From: Meiothermus sp. | GTDB taxonomy: Bacteria > Deinococcota > Deinococci > Deinococcales > Thermaceae | Length of the DNA stretch: 64,000 bases | NCBI RefSeq assembly: GCF_026004075.1 | Contig: NZ_BPIK01000001.1 | Coordinates: 221,501 to 285,500, forward strand | Direction: 5' to 3' | Shown here: positions 1 to 9,544 of the stretch, piece by piece | Layout: each line of letters begins with the position of its first letter | Numbering within the stretch: the first letter of the stretch is position 1 | Notes under the pieces: model-generated | The model's database searches: none | The model's input: only the letters and a program-made list of their open reading frames with translations | Told to the model about the DNA's origin: nothing | Position numbers and translations under genes: made by a program

Positions 1-1
1 C

Positions 2-1017
<1,016 letters not shown>

Positions 1018-1167
1018 CTATAGGTCACTTCAATACCGATTTACCCGGTGGACTCGCATAACTCGTTTTTGTGGAAAAACCAATAAAAGCGCAATCAACA
1101 GGTTCGGGAGATACCTTTTTAGCATGGTATTTGAAGCCATAGTGCCCTCTTAGCCCAGGTGTTTGCA

Positions 1168-1551
1168 CTAGCTAGGGTGGTTACGCGCTTTGTTGAGGCT
1201 CCGATAAAAAAACATCAGCACCAGGCCTACCCCCACAAGAATCAGGGCCAGCAACAAAACGTTTTGCCGAAGCACCTGTGAGGAAAAATTCAGAATAGTG
1301 GCTGTGGCCCACCAGCCAAACAGGATTGCAAACACGATAGCTGCACTTTTGGGGCCCCAGAAACCTCTCTGCTTTATGTGTAAAGCAATGCCAAGCAAGG
1401 CGCCTGCAGCCAGACTAAAAGCCAGCGAAAACCCAACCTCTGCCACCGGCCAACCTGGCAACCAAAGGCTTACCAACCAAGGAAGTGGAAACGCCAGCAA
1501 CGCTATCAGGTAGTGAAGCCAGCGGGATGGAGAAACCGGTGTGCGAATCAT
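1168..1551 (-). CDS. small four-helix membrane protein of unknown function
   Basis: The 127-aa product has four hydrophobic stretches (about residues 12-30, 38-57, 66-86 and 94-115) separated by short loops, with a basic N-terminus and a basic C-terminal tail (RSLNKARNHPS). This is the pattern of a small inner-membrane protein; I recognise no family. It is divergent from the C39 exporter gene that starts 42 bp away, so the two probably share a promoter region. A link to the peptide-export locus is possible from position alone. Confidence 0.6.
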   Translation of the reverse strand: MIRTPVSPSRWLHYLIALLAFPLPWLVSLWLPGWPVAEVGFSLAFSLAAGALLGIALHIKQRGFWGPKSAAIVFAILFGWWATATILNFSSQVLRQNVLLLALILVGVGLVLMFFYRSLNKARNHPS

Positions 1552-1593
1552 GACTTTAGAAAGTTTTTAGTCTGAATTTCTACCCTGAGCGCG

Positions 1594-3681
1594 ATGAAGT
1601 TGGTTCGCCAGGTGGATCGCACCGACTGTGGGCCGGCCTGCCTGGCCATGGTGCTGGGGTACTGGGGTCGGAAGGAACCGCTGTACCGGCTACGGACATT
1701 AGCCGGTACCACCCAGTCGGGCACCTCGATGCTAGGCTTGGTGCGTGCTGGTAGGCAGCTCGGCCTCGAGGTTCGGGCGCTGGAAGCGGATCTGGAAGTG
1801 CTCCAAACCCTAAAACCCCCTCTGGTGCTGCACTGGGAGTACAACCACTACGTGGTTCTGGTTCGCCTCACCCCGCGCAAGGTTCAGATTGCCGATCCCG
1901 CGGTGGGGTTGCGTTGGATTGGGCTCGAGGAACTGCAAAAGAAGTGGACGGGCAAGCTGTTGTGGCTTAAGCCGGGGCCTGCCTTCGAACGGGGCAACTT
2001 TGTGGGCAAGAGGGGAATCAAGGGCTTCCTGGCCCACCTGGCACATTTTCGCGGCACGGGTGGGGTGCTGCTGGAGCTCACCCTGGCCACCATCGCCCTG
2101 AGCCTTCTGGGCTTGGGTGGGCCTGTCTTGAGCCAACTGGTCTTCGACCGGGTGCTGACCTTCCGTGAGGAGAGTCTGCTGCCTTATCTGCTGGTGGCGA
2201 TTTTCGCTCTGACCTTTTTCCAGACCTTGCTGGTGAGCCTGCGGGCGCACCTGGCTACCCAGCTCTCGATGCGCCTCAACTACCGGCTCAAACTAAGCTA
2301 CCTGCACCATCTGCTGCGCTTGCCGCTGCGGACGCTCGAGGCCCGGCTGCCTGGCGACCTGCTCTCGCGGTTCGGCGATCTGGGCCAGGTTGAAAGCATC
2401 CTGCGCAACCTGTTGGTGGGATTGCCCCCGACCCTACTCACCCTGGTGTTGAGTTTTGTGTTGCTTTTCACCTACAACCCCAAACTGGCCTGGGTGGCGC
2501 TTCTGGTGGTTCCCATTCATCTGGTGTATCTGCTCTGGCTGGCCCCACGTTTGCGCGATAACAGTCGCCAGAGCCTGCGCAAAGGTGCCGAGGTTGATAG
2601 CTACGTGCTGGGGAGTCTGGAAGGGGTGACGGCCCTCAAGGCCTTGCGGGGAGAGGGATGGGCGCTGAGCCGAGGCCGAGACCAGATTGCCGGCCTGAAC
2701 GACATTCTCTGGCAGGGATTTCTGCTCTCCAACTGGGGTGGGGCTTTGGTGGCCTTGCTGGGTGGGCTATTTAGCCTATTTTTGCTGTGGTATGGCGCCG
2801 GACTGGTCTTGCGCCACGAGCTGACCGTGGGCCAGTTGGTGGCCGCCTACGGTTTGGTACAGGGGGTCACGGCGGCCCTGGGTACCCTGAGCGGCACTGT
2901 AATGGCCATTCAGCAAGGTATTGTGGCCTCCGACCGCCTGGCCGAGGTGGTCGAACTCGAGCCCGAACAGGAACAAAAGAACGCCGTGTTGCGCCCCCTC
3001 GAGCGGGCCATTGCCCTCGAGCATCTCTGCTTTAGCTACCTGCCCCAGCGCCCCCTGCTCAAAGACCTGTGCCTGGAGCTGCCCAAAGGGAGCTACACCG
3101 CGATTGTAGGGCCCAATGGGGTGGGCAAGAGCACCCTGGGGGGGTTGCTGGCGCGGATGCTCGAGCCCCAATCGGGTCGTATTAGCTGGGATGGGCGGAA
3201 CCTGGCCGAGCTTTCCCCCGATGCGGTACGGGAGCGGGTGGCGTATTTGCGCCAGGAGGTGCCCCTGTTCTACGCGACCCTGCGCGAAAACCTGAGCCTG
3301 GGGCACCCCCTGCCGGAGGAAAGACTTTGGCGGGTTCTGAAGCTGGTGGGCCTCATGCCTGCGGTACGGCGCTTACCCGAGGGGCTCGACACCGTGGTGG
3401 GTGGCGAGAGCCTCTACCGCTTCAGTAGCGGCGAGCGGCAACTGCTGGGGGTGGCCCGCGCCCTCCTAAGCCCTGCCGACCTGCTAATTCTGGACGAGCC
3501 CACTGCCACCCTCGACCCCGATAAGGAGCGCCAAATTGTCGCCTTGCTCCGGGCTTTGAAGGGTGAGCGTACCCTGCTGGTGATCACCCACCGGCCTGCC
3601 CTGCTCGAGCCTGCCGATCAAGTCTTCGCGCTGCAGGATGGGGTTCTGAAGCCCGTCGAACCGGTGTTGCAGGAGGTGTAG
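1594..3681 (+). CDS. peptidase-containing ABC exporter (C39 peptidase, permease and ATPase)
   Basis: A 695-aa PCAT-type exporter that should cut double-glycine leaders and pump the released peptides across the inner membrane. The C39 peptidase comes first (residues 1 to about 130): Cys12 in [13 protein letters not shown], the His in the NHYVVLV segment near 85, and an Asp in IADPAVG. A six-helix permease follows (about 150-440). The ATPase has Walker [10 protein letters not shown] (about 506-514), signature FSSGERQ, Walker B LLILDEP (about 630) and the H-loop THR. Three bases separate it from the HlyD gene, so they are one operon. Five cassettes of double-glycine peptides downstream are its obvious substrates. 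All key catalytic residues are present. Confidence 0.95.
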   Translation: MKLVRQVDRTDCGPACLAMVLGYWGRKEPLYRLRTLAGTTQSGTSMLGLVRAGRQLGLEVRALEADLEVLQTLKPPLVLHWEYNHYVVLVRLTPRKVQIADPAVGLRWIGLEELQKKWTGKLLWLKPGPAFERGNFVGKRGIKGFLAHLAHFRGTGGVLLELTLATIALSLLGLGGPVLSQLVFDRVLTFREESLLPYLLVAIFALTFFQTLLVSLRAHLATQLSMRLNYRLKLSYLHHLLRLPLRTLEARLPGDLLSRFGDLGQVESILRNLLVGLPPTLLTLVLSFVLLFTYNPKLAWVALLVVPIHLVYLLWLAPRLRDNSRQSLRKGAEVDSYVLGSLEGVTALKALRGEGWALSRGRDQIAGLNDILWQGFLLSNWGGALVALLGGLFSLFLLWYGAGLVLRHELTVGQLVAAYGLVQGVTAALGTLSGTVMAIQQGIVASDRLAEVVELEPEQEQKNAVLRPLERAIALEHLCFSYLPQRPLLKDLCLELPKGSYTAIVGPNGVGKSTLGGLLARMLEPQSGRISWDGRNLAELSPDAVRERVAYLRQEVPLFYATLRENLSLGHPLPEERLWRVLKLVGLMPAVRRLPEGLDTVVGGESLYRFSSGERQLLGVARALLSPADLLILDEPTATLDPDKERQIVALLRALKGERTLLVITHRPALLEPADQVFALQDGVLKPVEPVLQEV

Positions 3682-3684
3682 GCA

Positions 3685-4668
3685 ATGAGCCAGGGCCGCC
3701 TCGAGTGGGAACTCCCGCCTGCCCGCAAAAGCCGCTGGGTGCTGTGGCTGCTGCTCCTAATTCTGGGCACCCTGGTGGTGGGGGCTTGGTTGACACCGGT
3801 GCAGGTGTATGCCCTTGCGCCGGGCGCACTGGAACCCAGGGGCCAGGTGCTGCGGGTACTGGCTCCTTCCGGCGGACGGCTCGCCTATGTAGGCGTGCAG
3901 CCCGGCCAGCTCGTGCAAAAAGGACAGCGGCTTTACACCCTGGATGGCCTGGGCAGCAGCCCGGAGGAAGCCCGCTTACAGCTTCAGACCGCTATGGCCC
4001 AGGCCGAAGAAGCCGTGCGAACCCTGGCCCAGGTACGCGAACAGCTCGCGCAGCGTCGGCGCATCGCCCAAATCCAGACCAGCCTTTATCAGGTAGGAGC
4101 CATCGCGCGTGTGGAGTACCTCGAGGCCCTGGAAAACCTGCGCCAAGCCGAGGCTGCCGTCAGGGTGGCCGAGGCCAGGGTTAGCACCCTGCGAGCCCAG
4201 GCCCAGGCCCTCAAAAGCCGCCGAAACATTCACCTAAACAGCCCGGCGACCGGACGTATACTCACGCTCTCAAGCCACCGGGCGGGCGAGCCGGTGATGG
4301 CGGGGCAGGTGCTGGCCGAGATACTCCCCCAGGACGTACCGCTGGTTTTCAGGGCCTACCTGCCCGAGCGGGAACGGCCCAAACTGCGTGCAAAAGCCGA
4401 GGCCGAGGTGGCCTGGAACGCCTTCCCACGCCAGCGCTTTGGAACCAGCCGCGGTACGGTTGAGCGCATATCCCCCAGCACAGTGGTTTACAACAACCAA
4501 GCCGTATACGAGATAGAGATTTCGCTGCCCTCACTAACGCTCTCCAGCGCCGAGGGCACCCGGCAGGTTGTTCCGGGTATGTTGGGCGAGGCGCGAATTG
4601 TTGCGGCAAGGCGCAGCGCGTTGAGCTTGCTCTGGGACTGGGTACGGGGGGTGAACCCGTGGGGATGA
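3685..4668 (+). CDS. HlyD-family membrane fusion protein
   Basis: Periplasmic adaptor expected to connect the C39 exporter to an outer-membrane channel. The 327-aa product has one N-terminal membrane helix (about 17-37), a lipoyl/barrel half (LAPSGGRLAYVGVQPGQLVQKGQRLY), a coiled-coil hairpin rich in Ala, Glu and Arg (about 90-175), the second lipoyl half (NSPATGRILTLS) and a C-terminal beta domain with VVPGMLGEARI. It is shorter than HlyD of type I systems, mainly because its hairpin is short. Its stop overlaps the start of the regulator gene (ATGA at 4665-4668). No TolC-type gene is in the window, so the outer-membrane partner must be encoded elsewhere. Confidence 0.9.
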   Translation: MSQGRLEWELPPARKSRWVLWLLLLILGTLVVGAWLTPVQVYALAPGALEPRGQVLRVLAPSGGRLAYVGVQPGQLVQKGQRLYTLDGLGSSPEEARLQLQTAMAQAEEAVRTLAQVREQLAQRRRIAQIQTSLYQVGAIARVEYLEALENLRQAEAAVRVAEARVSTLRAQAQALKSRRNIHLNSPATGRILTLSSHRAGEPVMAGQVLAEILPQDVPLVFRAYLPERERPKLRAKAEAEVAWNAFPRQRFGTSRGTVERISPSTVVYNNQAVYEIEISLPSLTLSSAEGTRQVVPGMLGEARIVAARRSALSLLWDWVRGVNPWG

Positions 4669-5234
4669 TCCGGGTATTGAGCGGCTCGAGGCTGATTCAG
4701 GAAAGCCTGACCCTGGCCTTAGGTAACCTGCCCCTGCGCCGTGCGGTGGTGCTGGTAGCCGACTACCCCCTGGGCAGCGCCCTGGCCTTGCTTCCAGGCG
4801 TGCAAGGGCCTTGCGTGGTCAAGACTGCCTCGGACTCGCCTTACTACCTTTCCGACCTGGTTGCACTGGGCCCTGCTGGCCTGGTACTGGAGGGTGCGGG
4901 TCTAGACTTCCTCAGGTGGACGCTGCAGCAGGTTTCGGAGGGGCAAAGGGTCTTGCCCAGGCTTGGGGAGATTGGTCTTACACGAAAGGAACGCGCCGTA
5001 CTGCGGTTGCTGGTTGGCGGTGTTTGTAACGAAGCGATATCTGCCCATCTCGGCATCAGTCCGCGTCGCACGGCCAACCTGGTCAGCACCGTCAAGCGGG
5101 CACTGGGTGCTGAGACCCGCGCCGATGTGGTACTGCGCTATTTTGGTCTGGCCCCTGAACCAATCATTAAGGCAAAGGCAATTCTTCAAAAAGCCGGTAA
5201 CTTTTCACTTCCGCACGAGGTCGAAACCGCCTAG
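4665..5234 (+). CDS. LuxR-type HTH regulator with degenerate receiver-like N-terminus
   Basis: The C-terminal part is a clear LuxR/NarL helix-turn-helix (about residues 105-163): LTRKERAVLRLLVGG, then NEAISAHLGISPRRTANLVSTVKRALG. The first 100 residues look like an alpha/beta response-regulator fold but lack an obvious phosphoacceptor Asp pattern, so activity may not depend on phosphorylation. I choose ATG 4665, whose ATGA overlaps the HlyD stop, over the in-frame GTG at 4659. It probably controls the peptide cassettes that begin 31 bp after its stop. Partial copies of its 3' end occur at the head of every later cassette. Confidence 0.85.
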   Translation: MIRVLSGSRLIQESLTLALGNLPLRRAVVLVADYPLGSALALLPGVQGPCVVKTASDSPYYLSDLVALGPAGLVLEGAGLDFLRWTLQQVSEGQRVLPRLGEIGLTRKERAVLRLLVGGVCNEAISAHLGISPRRTANLVSTVKRALGAETRADVVLRYFGLAPEPIIKAKAILQKAGNFSLPHEVETA

Positions 5235-5265
5235 ATTGGAGGTGTCAGGAAAGGGGGTGAACCCG

Positions 5266-5304
5266 ATGAAACTTCGAGAGCTCGAGCCTGAGGAGATGGA
5301 GTAG
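5266..5304 (+). pseudogene. cassette A: truncated conserved double-glycine peptide
   Basis: This starts with the same ribosome site and leader as the intact copies at 6629, 9328, 10936 and 13764 (MKLRELEPEEME), but the Gln codon that follows is a TAG (5302-5304). After the stop the frame reads VVGY and then TAA, so the second Gly and the whole mature peptide are gone. The sequence leading into it (gattggaggtgtcagg, an AAGGGGGTGA site) is the one conserved at all five copies. A dead remnant of the invariant peptide gene. Confidence 0.85.
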
Positions 5305-5372
5305 GTGGTGGGTTACTAACCCTGTTTTGAACTGGAAACAGAGTCTGGGGATAGTTTGGCAAGAGGGGGGTT

Positions 5373-5729
5373 ATGAAACTATTTGAACTGACCGAAACAC
5401 AGTTGCATGAAACTTTAGGAGGTAATGTGTGTGTAGGCTCGGGATCGAATTCAGCAGTCGTTTACGATGTGGGATGCGGCGGTGGAACTGGGGCAGGGCC
5501 TTATATTCCATCAAATGCCCGTTCTCCGGCTGGCGGTGCAGGTGGGGAGGATATTTTGAATGCGTTTGGGTACAGTCCCAGACTATATGATCCCCAGTCT
5601 TCCGAGACGAGTGGTTTGGGCAGTGGTGTTGGGCTCACAGACGCAGAAGTCAGAACAGTTTATTCCCACAGTATTTACATGGATGGTCATGAAATTCGTA
5701 ACGGTGATCCATATGACCGCTGGCCGTGA
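5373..5729 (+). CDS. cassette A: variable double-glycine peptide precursor
   Basis: A 118-aa precursor whose first 17 residues, MKLFELTETQLHETLGG, form a classic double-glycine leader for the C39 exporter. The mature part (about 101 aa) is Gly/Ser-rich with two Cys close to the cleavage point (NVCVGSGS and VGCGGGTGAG), so a disulfide loop is possible. The C-terminal half is polar (YSHSIYMDGHEIRNGDPYDRWP). The start is ATG 5373 with a purine-rich site (AAGAGGGGGG) just upstream. Its stop overlaps the CPBP gene by 4 bp (GTGA), so the two are translationally coupled. I know no homologue by name; bacteriocin-like toxin is inferred. Confidence 0.8.
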   Translation: MKLFELTETQLHETLGGNVCVGSGSNSAVVYDVGCGGGTGAGPYIPSNARSPAGGAGGEDILNAFGYSPRLYDPQSSETSGLGSGVGLTDAEVRTVYSHSIYMDGHEIRNGDPYDRWP

Positions 5730-6490
5730 AACATGAAACTACAGACCTGCAAAAGGTTCCTAAAAATCAGTACATATTTATGAGGGCCAGCCAGTTTGTT
5801 CTGTATGTTACAAAATACGAACTGGCTGGTAAAGCTACTATGGATCAGGGTGTTGCAGAGTCTATCGCCGCAGTTGCCACAGTGGTTTTGTGGCTTTACT
5901 CCCTAAATGGTCTCTTAGTGGGTTGGATAGCCAAATACTATCGGGATGGTCTCAAACCATCTTTTCCGCTAGTAGGCAAGCCCAAATGGAGCGATCTACT
6001 GATGCTTGTTGCCGTGTGGTCGCTTAGTAGCATGACGTTGGCGACCTTGACAGCTTTATCTGGAGAATTGAAGACTCCAGTGCCCGGCGTACGTTTGGCT
6101 GCCGAAGAGTTGAGTGCCCAAATGCTGTTTGGGGTAGCGCTAGAAGAAATTGAACGAATGGGTATATACGAGCTGTTTCGGGGAACTTTCTGGGCCGCAG
6201 TCTGGCTAAATTCAGCCTGGTTCGGTTTCACTCATTTGGCAAGCTATGCTGACCTGATGGCACAATTTCCAGGCTTTGTGCTTATGATGCCCTTTGGTAC
6301 TGCTGCTTTTGGCTTAGCTAGCCTTGCTATAACACTGAGAGTTGGTCTTTTTTGGGCAATTGGGGTTCATTTTTTGGTAAATTCCTTTCCCTTGGTGGTG
6401 ATCCACGAATTAATTGTAGTCAACTACCTTATTTTTATTTTTTCTACCGCAGGGTTATTCACCATTGGCATAATCAACCTGAGGCGGTAG
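5726..6490 (+). CDS. cassette A: CPBP-family membrane protease (putative immunity protein)
   Basis: A 254-aa polytopic membrane protein with the CPBP/Abi (CAAX-like) pattern: EEIERMGIY (Glu140-Glu141), FGFTH (His170) and HFLVN (His215, Asn219), each at or inside a membrane helix. In Gram-positive bacteriocin loci such proteins (PlnI and SkkI types) give self-immunity; that role is inferred here from its overlap with the precursor gene. The first motif has Arg four residues after the first Glu, one fewer than the usual EExxxR, and this is shared with the other CPBP proteins of the array. The start is GTG 5726. Base composition is visibly more AT-rich than the flanking genes. Confidence 0.8.
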   Translation: MKHETTDLQKVPKNQYIFMRASQFVLYVTKYELAGKATMDQGVAESIAAVATVVLWLYSLNGLLVGWIAKYYRDGLKPSFPLVGKPKWSDLLMLVAVWSLSSMTLATLTALSGELKTPVPGVRLAAEELSAQMLFGVALEEIERMGIYELFRGTFWAAVWLNSAWFGFTHLASYADLMAQFPGFVLMMPFGTAAFGLASLAITLRVGLFWAIGVHFLVNSFPLVVIHELIVVNYLIFIFSTAGLFTIGIINLRR

Positions 6491-6530
6491 CGTAAAATGG
6501 CTGTTCATAAGCATATCTGTTCGCAACTCT

Positions 6531-6597
6531 AATCATTAAGGCGACCCTTCAAAAAACCGGTAACTTTTCACTCCCGCACGAGGTCGAAACTGCCTAG
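6531..6597 (+). pseudogene. cassette B: 3' remnant of the luxR-type gene
   Basis: About 67 bp that match the last codons of the regulator gene ending at 5234 (IIKA...LQKTGNFSLPHEVETA and stop), lacking six bases that the intact gene has after its AAGGC. It is joined directly to the conserved ribosome site and peptide gene at 6629. It cannot encode a regulator; it marks a duplication border and may keep a promoter that lies within the old gene end. Confidence 0.8.
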
Positions 6598-6628
6598 ATT
6601 GGAGGTGTCAAGAAAGGAGGTGAGCCCG

Positions 6629-6793
6629 ATGAAACTTCGAGAGCTCGAGCCTGAGGAGATGGAGCAGGTGGTGGGTGGTGCGACCGAGCCCAGCGCATGG
6701 CTGAAGCTGATAACCCAGCTTCCCACGCTGCCGGAGCCCTGGCCCCGCGGGGGGATTGTTTCACCGCCCAAGCTGCCGGAGGAGCGGGAGTAG
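6629..6793 (+). CDS. cassette B: conserved short double-glycine peptide
   Basis: A 54-aa precursor: leader MKLRELEPEEMEQVVGG and a 37-aa core rich in Pro, Trp and Leu that begins ATEPSAWLKLITQLP and ends with a charged ERE tail. Near-identical genes lie at 9328, 10936 and 13764. The ATG is preceded by AAGGAGGTGA, an almost full match to the 16S anti-SD, so strong translation is expected. The core has no Cys. C39 cleavage after Gly17 is expected from the leader; function (shared bacteriocin partner or pheromone) is inference. Confidence 0.85.
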   Translation: MKLRELEPEEMEQVVGGATEPSAWLKLITQLPTLPEPWPRGGIVSPPKLPEERE

Positions 6794-6871
6794 CTGTTGG
6801 AATCTAAATCAGAGCGACCGGAAAGTCCGTAAATTTGTTACCAGACCGCTAGATAAAGGTGGGTGGTGAAA

Positions 6872-7162
6872 ATGAAACTCATAGATTTGGGCGAAGAAGC
6901 CTTGGAACACGTAGTAGGTGGAATTTGTGTTGACCTTGGTCTCGGAAAAGTGTGTTACGAGGATGGAAAATGGAGCTATCGTTCAGAGTTTAATTTTGGC
7001 CCCATTGAGCTCAATGAGAAAGAGTCTGAGGCTTTCAGCGGGCCCTTGCGTTCGGTATCAACAGCTTTTGATTCTGTAATGGGTATTGATCGTCCATACT
7101 GGGATCCTTACGGTATAAGTGAGCGTGAAGGTGAGAAGTACTCAGGAGGAAAAGCTTTCTGA
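6872..7162 (+). CDS. cassette B: variable double-glycine peptide precursor
   Basis: A 96-aa precursor with leader MKLIDLGEEALEHVVGG ending at Gly16-Gly17, the same spacing as the conserved short peptide. The mature part starts ICVDLGLGKVCYEDGKW, giving two Cys nine residues apart in what could be a disulfide-closed beta-hairpin; the rest is acidic and aromatic and ends SGGKAF. I choose ATG 6872 because it fixes the leader length at 17; two in-frame GTG codons lie just upstream. It shares no sequence with the other variable precursors beyond the leader. AT-rich relative to the flanks. Confidence 0.8.
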   Translation: MKLIDLGEEALEHVVGGICVDLGLGKVCYEDGKWSYRSEFNFGPIELNEKESEAFSGPLRSVSTAFDSVMGIDRPYWDPYGISEREGEKYSGGKAF

Positions 7163-7173
7163 TTTTCGAATAT

Positions 7174-7201
7174 GGGGTGAGTGGAATCGATCTCTCACCC
7201 C
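7174..7201 (+). terminator. hairpin between precursor and CPBP gene (cassette B)
   Basis: GGGGTGAG (7174-7181) and CTCACCCC (7194-7201) form an 8-bp stem with a 12-nt loop, just after the precursor stop. An AAGGAGA ribosome site (7204-7210) and GTG start (7217) follow. No T-run, so a partial terminator, RNA stabiliser or processing site is more likely than a full terminator. Confidence 0.5.
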
Positions 7202-7216
7202 TTAAGGAGACGGTTT

Positions 7217-7906
7217 GTGATTTATTACATTTACTTTATTGCGGCGATAGTGATCGCTTACAACGCTATCGCTCTGCACTTCTTTGGCAGCAATGCATTT
7301 GTGCGTTTACCAGCGCTGCTTTTTTTCATCGTAGGGGCAGGGTATCTTGCAATCAACCATAAAAAGTATCGACAATACTTTTCGCTGCCAGGGAGAACGA
7401 TTATTCCCGTTATATTTTTGGTGCTGATATTCGACTCCGTATTTAGAGGACTCATGTACAGTGCTTCGTTAAGCCGAGGTGTGCAGTGGACGACACCCTT
7501 TGTAAATTTTTTTGAGGAGGCTGGTCGATTAGGTTTATATTTATTGGGGTTTCAATCATACCTTCTTAATTCTGCCTTGTGGGCTTTTGGACACTTGATT
7601 GATTCCAAAAGCCTCAGTTCAGATGCACTTATTTCTGGTATGTCCATTTGGGATCGCTGGATGATAATCCTAAATTTTCTACTGTTAGGTTTACTCCTAC
7701 TTCGATACGCAATAAAGTCAGGCTCGATTTGGGGAGCCTTCTTTATTCATTTAGCTATAAATCTCAATCCTATTGATATTCGGCCATCCCAACCTGATGG
7801 TCAGGCATTTCTGTGGATAGTTCTTGTTTTCTCATATCTTGCTGCTGCTTGGTTGGTTGGTTTTTCCGTTGGACGTTTTGAGCGGTGCGCAAGAAGCACT
7901 AGGTAG
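7217..7906 (+). CDS. cassette B: CPBP-family membrane protease (putative immunity protein)
   Basis: A polytopic membrane protein with CPBP signatures FEEAGRLGLY, WAFGH and HLAIN in the right order. I take GTG 7217 (229 aa) because an AAGGAGA site sits 6 nt before it and a hairpin ends just upstream; an in-frame GTG at 7181 would add 12 residues that lie inside the hairpin. Like the other array members the first motif is E[ED]xxRxG. Paired with the variable precursor upstream, so specific self-protection is inferred. Its DNA is clearly AT-richer than the housekeeping genes of the window. Confidence 0.75.
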   Translation: MIYYIYFIAAIVIAYNAIALHFFGSNAFVRLPALLFFIVGAGYLAINHKKYRQYFSLPGRTIIPVIFLVLIFDSVFRGLMYSASLSRGVQWTTPFVNFFEEAGRLGLYLLGFQSYLLNSALWAFGHLIDSKSLSSDALISGMSIWDRWMIILNFLLLGLLLLRYAIKSGSIWGAFFIHLAINLNPIDIRPSQPDGQAFLWIVLVFSYLAAAWLVGFSVGRFERCARSTR

Positions 7907-7985
7907 CAGTGAAGAAGTTTTTTTGAGACGCCTCCTAGCAATCGGAGCTGTGCTTTTTGCGGGATTTTATTTCGGCCACCGTTAG
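7869..7985 (+). CDS. possible 38-aa single-helix peptide overlapping the CPBP gene end
   Basis: A TTG-started frame of 38 codons overlaps the last 38 bp of the CPBP gene. It ends in a basic/hydrophobic stretch, FLRRLLAIGAVLFAGFYFGHR, typical of a single membrane helix. No ribosome site is evident. It may instead be the lost C-terminal helix of the CPBP protein, cut off by a frameshift near 7870. Kept as a weak candidate. Confidence 0.25.
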   Translation: MDVLSGAQEALGSSEEVFLRRLLAIGAVLFAGFYFGHR

Positions 7986-8024
7986 GTCAATCTTAACAGT
8001 TAGAACGGCAAGGCAAGAATTTTG

Positions 8025-9235
8025 ATCAAGAGATTGAACCACAAGCAGAAATACTGAGATAAAGAGCACCCAGCCAGTAAGGTCAGGCAGAAAGGCCGGT
8101 CAGAAGCTGCCGTCTGAGGGATTGAGCGGATAGTAGCTGAGCCTTACGCCAGGAAAGCGCAGGGGATAGCTGTTTTTGCTTTCGGATACAGAGCAGGGCA
8201 GTAAGGGTGAGGTCGGCGTGCTTGAGCTGGGCAGCATAAGAACGACAGAGGCATTTGCACAGGCCCAGGTTCTGCTTGAGCAGGCGGTGTACACGCTCCA
8301 GATCCCAGCGGGCTTTCCAAGCCGCGATGACCTCTTGAACACCCGTTGGCAAGGTGGACAATAGGGCGCCCTCCTGGTGGGGTAGCCAGACCAGCAACAC
8401 GTCGAGCGAGCCCAGGTCAGCCAGGGTGACCCTGAGCCGTTTGGCGTACCAGCCGAAGCGCTTGTAGTAGCGGGCTTTACCAGGTGGATATTGTTCACCC
8501 AGTTCGCGGATAGATAGACGCCGAGCTTCACCTTCAAGCTCCACCTCCACCTTTTGATTCAGGCGTGCTCTGGCCACGAAAGGAACGTTTTGAGCGCACA
8601 AGCCTGCTAGATGCACCTGGCCCGCAAACTGGTTGTCGAACACCACCCCCTTGAGGTCATACCCCGCTTCCGTGACCACCTTTACGCTTTGCAACAAAGC
8701 CTGTCCGGGGGTGCGGTAGGCGTAGGGTTCAGAGGCCATCGCTGCGCTGGGAAAACCCTCCAGGCTCAACGGATAGGGCGGCTCTCCCAAACGTACCAGC
8801 CCGCTGGACAGCAGGTTATGACCCCAGACCGGGGCTTTATCACTGCTCGAATAGACCCGATCCACCCCCTCGATCCAACACCCCTGGTGCTCCACAGGCA
8901 CCAAGTCCACCCCCTAATACATCCCTCTGGGGGCCAGCCTCAGCCGTTCCAAGCGGCTGCGCTCGTAGGGTTTGGCTTCCCGCTTCAGCAACCTACACCC
9001 GTAGCTGGCGCTGTGCCCAGACCACCCTCCCGAGGCCAACGCGCTGGGGCTCTTATGCTCGGACTCCAGCAGGCCCAACACGTATTGCCTTTCCCACCCT
9101 GCCAGATGCGATAAACTGCCTTGTACGACTTCAGACATCGTACAGAGTTACCGTGCTGACCGGGCTTCTCACTATAGCCCACAGCACGGTTCCTCTTTAT
9201 CATCGCCTTCTTGATCCTGGGTTCAATCTCTTGAT
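8025..9235 (-). mobile_element. IS4-type insertion sequence
   Basis: An element of about 1.2 kb bounded by 16-bp perfect terminal inverted repeats, ATCAAGAGATTGAACC at 8025-8040 and its reverse complement at 9220-9235. It carries one transposase gene on the minus strand, broken by a stop. It sits between the CPBP gene of cassette B and the luxR remnant of cassette C, which resumes exactly at the right end (ATTAAGGCGACC). I could not define a target duplication. Confidence 0.8.
8083..9138 (-). pseudogene. IS4-family transposase interrupted by an amber codon
   Basis: Read from 9138 the frame gives a 74-aa N-terminal piece ending RLAPRGMY, then TAG (8914-8916), and continues in the same frame (Gly, then the GTG at 8910) for another 276 residues. 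The C-terminal part has IS4-like landmarks: VVFDNQFAG with the second Asp, then WKARWDLERVHRLLKQNLGL with the Glu of the YREK-type region. One nonsense mutation is the only visible lesion, so loss of activity may be recent. The 351-codon total suits an IS4-family DDE transposase. Confidence 0.8.
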
Positions 9236-9296
9236 TAAGGCGACCCTTCAAAAAACCGGTAACTTTTCACTTCTGCAAGAGGTGGAAACCGCCTAG
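9234..9296 (+). pseudogene. cassette C: 3' remnant of the luxR-type gene
   Basis: The right end of the IS4-type element abuts another copy of the regulator gene end (aaaaaaccggtaacttttca, then VETA and stop). It differs by a few bases from the other copies (ctgcaagaggtgg for ccgcacgaggtcg). Joined directly to the peptide gene at 9328. Confidence 0.75.
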
Positions 9297-9327
9297 ATTG
9301 GAGGTGTCAAGAAAGGAGGTGAGCCCG

Positions 9328-9492
9328 ATGAAACTTCGAGAGCTCGAGGCTGAGGAGACGGAGCAGGTGGTGGGTGGTGCGACCGAGCCCAGCGCATGGC
9401 TGAAGCTGATAACCCAGCTTCCCACGCTGCCGGAGCCATGGCCTCGCAGGGGGATTGTTCCTCCCCCCAGGCAGCTGGCGGAGCGGGAGTAA
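9328..9492 (+). CDS. cassette C: conserved short double-glycine peptide
   Basis: A 54-aa near-copy of the peptide at 6629: leader MKLRELEAEETEQVVGG and the same core start ATEPSAWLKLITQLP. Differences are confined to the leader (A for P, T for M) and the core's C-terminal third (PRRGIVPPPRQLAERE). The ribosome site is the same AAGGAGGTGA. Conservation of the core while the neighbouring precursor changes completely points to a shared function in all cassettes. Confidence 0.85.
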   Translation: MKLRELEAEETEQVVGGATEPSAWLKLITQLPTLPEPWPRRGIVPPPRQLAERE

Positions 9493-9544
9493 GTGGTCTG
9501 TTAAAGAACAGTCGGTTGGTTTCGTGTTCCGTTCAGGAGGAAGC

